In this document: positions 59,901 to 64,000 of the stretch, in pieces | Numbering within the stretch: the first letter of the stretch is position 1 | Layout: every line of letters begins with the position of its first letter | Source: Gemella massiliensis | GTDB taxonomy: Bacteria; Bacillota; Bacilli; Staphylococcales; Gemellaceae | Assembly: GCF_900120125.1 (NCBI RefSeq) | Contig: NZ_LT635545.1 | Coordinates: 302,813-366,812, forward strand | Direction: 5' to 3' | DNA: 64,000 nucleotides | Notes under the pieces: model-generated | Database searches by the model: none | What the model was told of the DNA's origin: nothing | The model's input: the letters and a program-made list of their open reading frames with translations, nothing else | Position numbers and translations under genes: made by a program

Positions 59901-62156
59901 CAAAATGAACTTGAAAAAGCCAAAAAAGTTTATGGTAAAACAGATGCTACGGATGAAGAAATCTCTCAAGCATTAACTAATTTAACTTCTGCACTTGATA
60001 CCTTTAATAAATCAGAAGATTCAAAACCTAACGATGAAGTAAATCAAAGTAAAACAAAAGTAGAAGCAGTATTCAAGAAATTCGGAGAAAGCAGCAATTC
60101 GATGACTAATGCCGTTCTTAAAGAAGCATATTTTGTTACAGAAAACGAGAAAAATTATATTGAATTAATTCTTCAACCAATGTACAATAATCAAAATCAA
60201 CCATCAGGTGTTCTGAGCAAATTAACAACATTTGATGACAATAATGCTGAACATGATACAACCGTCCTTGAAGAAAAAGAAATAACATTAACTTTCAACG
60301 GTCAATCCAATACCTATAAATATCCGACTAAACTGCGTATTTCTGTAGAAGGAAAACCTACAAAAATAAATGTGAACACTTACGCAAACAGTCCTGTATT
60401 CGGAATGGAGCAACACGTAAATAAGGCCACTTTAGAAATTTCTTATCCTACCGATAACAACAATGAAGGTAGCAGAGAAGAACTTCAAACATTATTCAAA
60501 ACAGCAACCAGTAAATATTACGAAAGTTGGACAAGTGTATTCAAAAAAAATGGAGTTGAAAAAGATAAAAAAATAGTAGATAATTTCAACAACAAAATCA
60601 ACAATGCACAAAGCGTGCTAAATAACAACTCCGCTACGAACGAACAAATCAGCACAGCTTATGTTGAATTACGTAAAGCACGTATACAATATGATTTCCT
60701 TATTCGTTTAAGACGTGAAAACGAACAACTATTAGCTAACTTTAACCTTGATAAAAATAGCGGTAAATACAGTAAAGAAAGTATAGATAAAGTTGATCAC
60801 TATCTACAAGAAAAAGTTGACAGATTAGAAGCGTTATTAGAAGAAAATCCTTCTTCTAACGAAATAGAAGATTTATTTGACGCTATCAATAACTATTCTT
60901 ACATGTTACGTTATGATACCGGAAAATTAGAAGAAGCTATAACAAAAGCAAATAAAAAATTATCAGAAAAAACTTATACCGAAGAATCTAAATCTAAATT
61001 AACAATAGCTATAAACAATGCTAAAGATTTTATAGAAAAAGCAAAAACTACCAGAAATCTTGAAGATAAACGAGAAGCATTACTAAAGGAAATAAATAAA
61101 GATATTGAAAATTTAAAAGAAACTTCTAAACCTGACGATAACCAAGGTAACAAACCTAATAAAAATGAAAAATTAGAAGCGGAAAAAACTAAATTACTAA
61201 TTCCATTAGAAACAGCTAAAATCCTTATCAAAGATGATAAAGATAAAGACAGCATAAATAAAGATGCTTACAATAAACTTAATGAAGTTGTTGAAAAAGT
61301 TCAAAAAATTTATGATAATCCAAAATCTGTAGATGAAATAAAAGCCGCTAAAGAGGAATTAGATAACGCTATTAAAGAGTATGATAAAAATAAAAATACT
61401 AAACCAAGCGATGACAATAACTCAGGTAACGGAAACAATAATTCCAACGACAATCAAGGTAAAGATCAAAATAATAACTCTAAACCTGATGATACCCAAG
61501 GTAATAATCAAAACAACAATAACAACCAAGATAATAACAACTCTAACACAAACGACCAAACTCCAAATAAACCTACAGAAGATGTTGCCAAACAAATTTT
61601 TAACAACGATAAAACCGGAGTAAGTGTTGAATTATCAGGTAATACTAAAGCAAAAGGTTTATCAGCAGATGAAATAAACGATGCAGCTTTGGCTAAATCT
61701 ATTTTAGAAAAATTAAATTTACCTGCCGATAACAAAATCAGAATATTTGATTTAAAACTTCTTGATAAAGATAATAAAGTTATAAATTCAAACGAAAAAC
61801 GTACGGTGGCAATAGTTCTTAAAGCTGAAGAAAAAGATGTTGCCGTCTACCATGTTAAAGATAACGGTGAATTGGAATTAATTAAATCTAGGGTAGAAAA
61901 TGGTGTTTTAAAATTTGAAATAGATCATTTTAGTAAATTTGCTATTGTGTCTAATTCTAAAAAACATAATACCGACAATGACCGCAAGCCTAATATTATG
62001 CCAACTTCAAATATTACACCAACCAACTCAACATTAAATTCTACAAAAACTCTAAGTAAAACAGGTTTAGAAAATAAATCTACTCTATTAATAGGTGCTA
62101 TAACTTTAGGACTGGGTGTAGTTTTATTAACTAAACGCAGAAAAAACAAACATTAA
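56991..62156 (+). CDS. 1721-residue modular surface protein with LSKTG sorting signal
   Basis: A secreted protein with a signal peptide (about 1-39). Three beta-rich units of about 120-135 residues lie near 176-290 (VYKKGQDLEINLVANPDEV), 548-684 (IEVHELGNGKNEIYLNLEP) and 1018-1153 (AYFVTENEKNYIELILQPM). Each ends in a Leu/Phe-x-Ile/Leu-x-Tyr-Ser/Pro strand. In size and pattern they resemble NEAT haem-binding domains, but this is unproven. Between them are FIVAR-like helical modules (LEEAITKANKKLSEKTYTEE). Residues about 1465-1530 are an Asn/Asp/Gln-rich spacer. The end is TLSKTGLENKS, a membrane helix and KRRKNKH: LSKTG has Ser where sortase A expects Pro. AAAGGAGATAAAC sets the start. Confidence 0.85.
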   Translation: MKTQNKLLKSGITVALAMTIGGVTAVAWPGVQTNHVAKADFGDEPASSKTKEQLKTVIDKIFADENLTNRYLGTMFYHKESKFPYYHITFENHQVPEDVIDTTPWYNMWSEAAAAKAKLDANSYTEKTAQNAIRTLDYFTNLFNFERSQHLTNDGFYTTTNFTTPKMVKSDSDGQQDFYKKAANSNSEEIKKLFKDNLLGVYKKGQDLEINLVANPDEVSKITSFTVNKISAIDPTVHLGPSAEDQKQVAFSIPGELKAEQIIVTNMTYLDKHGNKHQTGAFALDIDYSKLQAKPNADGSNGIPKYREELESKIQKWIDRGRQVNEWLLSPATTKDTVIDSDITERAKISTAINELEKLKRDPNANYDKLYKIATPIHEAEDVATLREVLDIKVAKLLETFSIYTKDIYTENSIKDYKNYIESVPKLKNGKNIKELVSLIKEFENSHYKYLKYNTSELEDLIKIGEQKMESEYTPLTWGKFSIALRHSKDWIEQNKKFHPQINNTPELVKQLRDSINGLVKTNGEKGEQVPEKKQDQKQDTAKPYNIKGKFVKRGEDTDAIGEYNRDLSSIIKNIEVHELGNGKNEIYLNLEPKLDSSGNVEFALVGTFKYNSAGNANADSETVETTTIKGKQYPTKIKLTVYSDKSNIELALLGDIQFKDSMHLGDDGIYHHTANTDLFLDYSSKSSSDETKKDPLKEELQKQLDYFNKKEVQENHKKVPDKFKTQLEQLKTQAANLLKKDSLSKEEVSSLVHKLLDENTKLDALANMQLSLEGQKDTYENFWKNNKDYTKESIKLVKDKLDKLEQRINNLQASDVEGTKETLTDEHGEQRETIVYKTIDEIIGQLQNIGDYLRVDTTPLEKEVAKAEEKLKDTTNSPKSRQALQQIIEKAKKYIENAKLTPDDHGTDDKVNTNLNDYFIEQLKLAVQDLKPDTDDKEKPANKDGLNAKIKEVEAVKQGKKSSAAYTALQNELEKAKKVYGKTDATDEEISQALTNLTSALDTFNKSEDSKPNDEVNQSKTKVEAVFKKFGESSNSMTNAVLKEAYFVTENEKNYIELILQPMYNNQNQPSGVLSKLTTFDDNNAEHDTTVLEEKEITLTFNGQSNTYKYPTKLRISVEGKPTKINVNTYANSPVFGMEQHVNKATLEISYPTDNNNEGSREELQTLFKTATSKYYESWTSVFKKNGVEKDKKIVDNFNNKINNAQSVLNNNSATNEQISTAYVELRKARIQYDFLIRLRRENEQLLANFNLDKNSGKYSKESIDKVDHYLQEKVDRLEALLEENPSSNEIEDLFDAINNYSYMLRYDTGKLEEAITKANKKLSEKTYTEESKSKLTIAINNAKDFIEKAKTTRNLEDKREALLKEINKDIENLKETSKPDDNQGNKPNKNEKLEAEKTKLLIPLETAKILIKDDKDKDSINKDAYNKLNEVVEKVQKIYDNPKSVDEIKAAKEELDNAIKEYDKNKNTKPSDDNNSGNGNNNSNDNQGKDQNNNSKPDDTQGNNQNNNNNQDNNNSNTNDQTPNKPTEDVAKQIFNNDKTGVSVELSGNTKAKGLSADEINDAALAKSILEKLNLPADNKIRIFDLKLLDKDNKVINSNEKRTVAIVLKAEEKDVAVYHVKDNGELELIKSRVENGVLKFEIDHFSKFAIVSNSKKHNTDNDRKPNIMPTSNITPTNSTLNSTKTLSKTGLENKSTLLIGAITLGLGVVLLTKRRKNKH

Positions 62157-62182
62157 TAATTTTTAGATTATTATAGAAAATA

Positions 62183-62230
62183 CAAGAGAGCGACTTGATA
62201 AAATTGATTAATTTTATCAAGTCGCTCTTG
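62183..62230 (+). terminator. hairpin after the 1721-residue surface protein gene
   Basis: CAAGAG(AG)CGACTTGATAAAAT pairs with ATTTTATCAAGTCGCTCTTG, with a 2-nt bulge. No long T-run follows, so it may be a terminator or an mRNA-stabilising end. A second stem, TTCGTTAGATTTG with CAAATCTAACGAA, lies at 62237-62285. Confidence 0.6.
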
Positions 62231-62233
62231 TCC

Positions 62234-62273
62234 GATTCGTTAGATTTGACAAATACTCTTAAAGCAAATTTCC
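62234..62273 (+). repeat. dispersed short repeat, copy B
   Basis: GATTCGTTAGATTTGACAAA through AAAGCAAATTTCC matches the segment at 44332-44370. Confidence 0.4.
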
Positions 62274-62370
62274 AAATCTAACGAACCATTATATCTAACT
62301 ATTAACATATAATTTTTTATAAAATTTTCAGTTTTTGGTTAAAACTGTGTATTTTTTACAACAAATATTT

Positions 62371-62988
62371 TTAAATATTATTTTTAATTTTAAATTCCTC
62401 TATAGCCTGTTTTGCCAATTTATCAGCAAGTTCATTTAATCTCACACCACTATGTGCTTTAACCTTAACAAAATTTACCTTAACCACTTCTAATAATTTA
62501 TTCATATATTGAGCATAATGTTGAGTATACGCCAAATTCGCCTTCCATGCTCCGCTCACCCATGATTCAATGCCCTGATAATCATAGAATAACGTTATTT
62601 CCGGTATTTTATTCTCCTTTGCATAACGTGTAACAAATTTCGCCGCTTCTATTTCACCAGCAACATTATGAAATCGTGCCAATCTTCTATCGTTTCCTGC
62701 TAATTTAGTTTGATATTTCTTATCATTATTTACAATAACAATACCGGAACCGTACACTCCCGTTCTTTTATCAAAACTTCCATCAATATAAGCGTAAAAA
62801 CCGTTAATTTTTTCAGCTTCAACTTCTTTTTTCATATTACCCGCTGTTAAAAAGTTTTCCGCTTCTTCTCGGGTGCTGAAACTTTTAAATACGGCACCCT
62901 TATATCCGTGAACCTGCTCTTTACATTCGTCCCAGGTTAAAAATATTCCTACTTTCCTTCCCTTGCTTACCGCATAATATTTTACCAT
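62371..62988 (-). CDS. rnhA: ribonuclease HI with N-terminal viroplasmin domain
   Basis: A 205-residue enzyme cutting RNA in RNA-DNA hybrids. Residues 1-45 are the hybrid-binding viroplasmin-like domain (YYAVSKGRKVGIFLTWDECKEQVHGYKGAVFKSF). The RNase H core has the four acidic residues: Asp in YIDGSFD near 69, Glu in VAGEIEAAKF near 112, Asp in LFYDYQGIESWV near 136, and Asp in RLNELADKLAKQA near 191. KVKAHSG is also conserved. It starts 12 bp after the thiolase stop, so it is probably cotranscribed. AGAGGTGG is the ribosome-binding site. Confidence 0.95.
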   Translation of the reverse strand: MVKYYAVSKGRKVGIFLTWDECKEQVHGYKGAVFKSFSTREEAENFLTAGNMKKEVEAEKINGFYAYIDGSFDKRTGVYGSGIVIVNNDKKYQTKLAGNDRRLARFHNVAGEIEAAKFVTRYAKENKIPEITLFYDYQGIESWVSGAWKANLAYTQHYAQYMNKLLEVVKVNFVKVKAHSGVRLNELADKLAKQAIEEFKIKNNI

Positions 62989-62999
62989 AATACCACCTC

Positions 63000-64000
63000 T
63001 TAATTTCTATGTATAACAAGTGCTATACCCTGTCCTCCACCTATACAAAGTGAACAAAGACCTCGTTTCTTATTTTCATGAATAAGTTCATGAACAAGGC
63101 TCACTAAAATTCTTGTTCCGCTCGCTCCTATCGGATGCCCAAGGGCTATAGCCCCTCCATTAATGTTTACTTTTTCACTGTCCACACCTAATTCGTTAAT
63201 AACTGCCAGCGACTGTGCTGCAAACGCCTCATTCAACTCGAATAAATCAACCTCTTCTTTTGAAATGTTTAACTTTGTCAATACTTTATTAACAGCCGGA
63301 ACAGGGCCTAAACCCATTATTTTATTATCCAAACCGGAAGTAGCATATCCTTCTATAAAAACCAACGGTTCAATTCCCAATTCTATTGCTCTTTTCTCGT
63401 TCATTAAAATAACCGCCGCCGCTCCATCATTAATTCCTGAAGAATTCCCTGCCGTCACAGTCCCTTCTTTTTTAAAAGCGGGGCGAAGTTTTCCCAGCCC
63501 CTCCATAGTAGAATTAAACCTCGGAAATTCATCGGTATCAAAAATACATTCTTCCTTTCCTATTTTTACTTTAATGGGGACAATTTCTTTCTTAAATTTC
63601 CCGGTTTCTATCGCCCTTTGAGCTTTTTTCTGGCTATCAAACGCAAAAAAATCCTGCTCTTTTCTCGAAATATTAAATTTTTCTGCAATATTTTCGGCGG
63701 TAATTCCCATATGATAATTCTCGAAAGCATCTGTTAAACCGTCAGAAATTATACTGTCTTCCAATTCAAAAGAACCTAATTTTTTCCCAAAGCGAATACC
63801 TTTCGTATAGTATGGTGCACCACTCATAACCTCTAGTCCACCACAAACAACTATGTCATTATCTCCAAGCAGAATAGACTGTGTCCCGAGTAAAACACTC
63901 TTTAACCCGGAACCGCAAACTTTGTTAACTACAAACGCCGGAGTTTGTTTAGACAGACCTGCTTTAACAGAAATTTGTCTAGCTATATTTTGCCCAAGAC
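63000..64000 (-). CDS. thiolase (acetyl-CoA acetyltransferase), 5' part outside the window
   Basis: The frame is open from 63000 to the right edge, beyond the first internal ATG at 63827. The visible 333 residues include the nucleophile Cys in FVVNKVCGSGLKSVLLG, the His in NGGAIALGHPIGASGTRI and the second Cys in SLCIGGGQGIALV, so all catalytic residues are present. It condenses two acetyl-CoA to acetoacetyl-CoA, the first step of the mevalonate route continued by MvaS and MvaA. A role in fatty-acid breakdown is less likely without other such genes. GGLEVMSGAPY differs slightly from the usual GGMENMSxAP. Confidence 0.94.
   Translation of the reverse strand, partial: LGQNIARQISVKAGLSKQTPAFVVNKVCGSGLKSVLLGTQSILLGDNDIVVCGGLEVMSGAPYYTKGIRFGKKLGSFELEDSIISDGLTDAFENYHMGITAENIAEKFNISRKEQDFFAFDSQKKAQRAIETGKFKKEIVPIKVKIGKEECIFDTDEFPRFNSTMEGLGKLRPAFKKEGTVTAGNSSGINDGAAAVILMNEKRAIELGIEPLVFIEGYATSGLDNKIMGLGPVPAVNKVLTKLNISKEEVDLFELNEAFAAQSLAVINELGVDSEKVNINGGAIALGHPIGASGTRILVSLVHELIHENKKRGLCSLCIGGGQGIALVIHRN

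Noticed and set aside
61415-61560. Short repeated AAC-rich units that look like a repeat array
   Set aside because: They encode the Asn-rich wall spacer in frame; no regular spacers or palindromes as in CRISPR.
1-64000. tRNA, rRNA or CRISPR loci
   Set aside because: Scanned by eye for T-loop (GGTTCGAATCC-like) sequences, rRNA landmarks and regular repeats; none found.

Overview
The window is AT-rich, low-GC Gram-positive (Firmicutes) chromosome. Gene content fits Gemella or a close relative (Bacillales, near Staphylococcus). This host assignment is recollection and inference, not a database result. Supporting features are the mevalonate genes mvaS/mvaA, DprA and CoiA competence genes, hepS-hepT, a GudB/RocG-type glutamate dehydrogenase, several large cell-wall-anchored surface proteins, and a tatD gene followed by a ubiquitin-like/G5/lysozyme-like protein. 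No rRNA, tRNA or CRISPR array was seen. Most genes are on the minus strand.

Layout. 1-3950: a D-proline reductase operon (prdC-prdA-small protein-prdB). Its prdC reads through an in-frame UGA, almost certainly as selenocysteine. 4375-9072: galU, a membrane HtrA protease with operator-like direct repeats, and small metabolic genes. 9163-9385: a hairpin-rich repeat whose relatives lie at 43309 and 56528. 9592-14139: a probable hydrolase, dprA, coiA, an rRNA methyltransferase and tadA. 14405-15977: an ISL3-family insertion sequence with an intact 8-bp target duplication and a transposase broken by a 25-bp tandem duplication. 16104-20898: a noncanonical metal P1B-ATPase paired with a small PacL/DUF6110-like membrane protein, a DUF218 protein, and an sdpR-sdpI pair with a well-formed promoter flanked by two palindromes. 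21144-21561: a promoter-terminator pair with no gene between, a candidate noncoding RNA. 21639-25704: a leucine-rich-repeat surface protein split by a frameshift at an A8 tract. 26111-29322: gap, a lipoprotein and a methyltransferase.

29967-31916: an LPXTG-anchored amidase. 32060-38773: glutamate dehydrogenase, polA, a TPR protein with a His-rich tail, hepT and hepS. 38968-43146: a DUF4064 protein, a HAD phosphatase, a glucose-type PTS transporter and its divergent RpiR regulator. 43399-45924: a zinc-ribbon protein, a small membrane protein and an MFS exporter that lacks a normal start codon. 46159-49155: an antigen I/II-like adhesin. 49586-51364: an RpfB-like protein with tatD. 51679-56187: galE, a C39-type protein, mvaA and mvaS. 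56991-62156: a 1721-residue surface protein with an LSKTG sorting signal. 62371-64000: RNase HI and a partial thiolase.

Functionally, proline reduction (Stickland-type electron sink) and glutamate dehydrogenase point to amino-acid fermentation. PTS, galU/galE and gap cover sugar metabolism. The thiolase, mvaS and mvaA are the first steps of the mevalonate route feeding the prenyl synthase hepS-hepT. The rest of the window is dominated by surface proteins for host contact. The strongest leads are the selenocysteine PrdC, the ATPase/PacL-like pair, the modular repeat family, the possible phase-variable LRR protein and the orphan RNA candidate.
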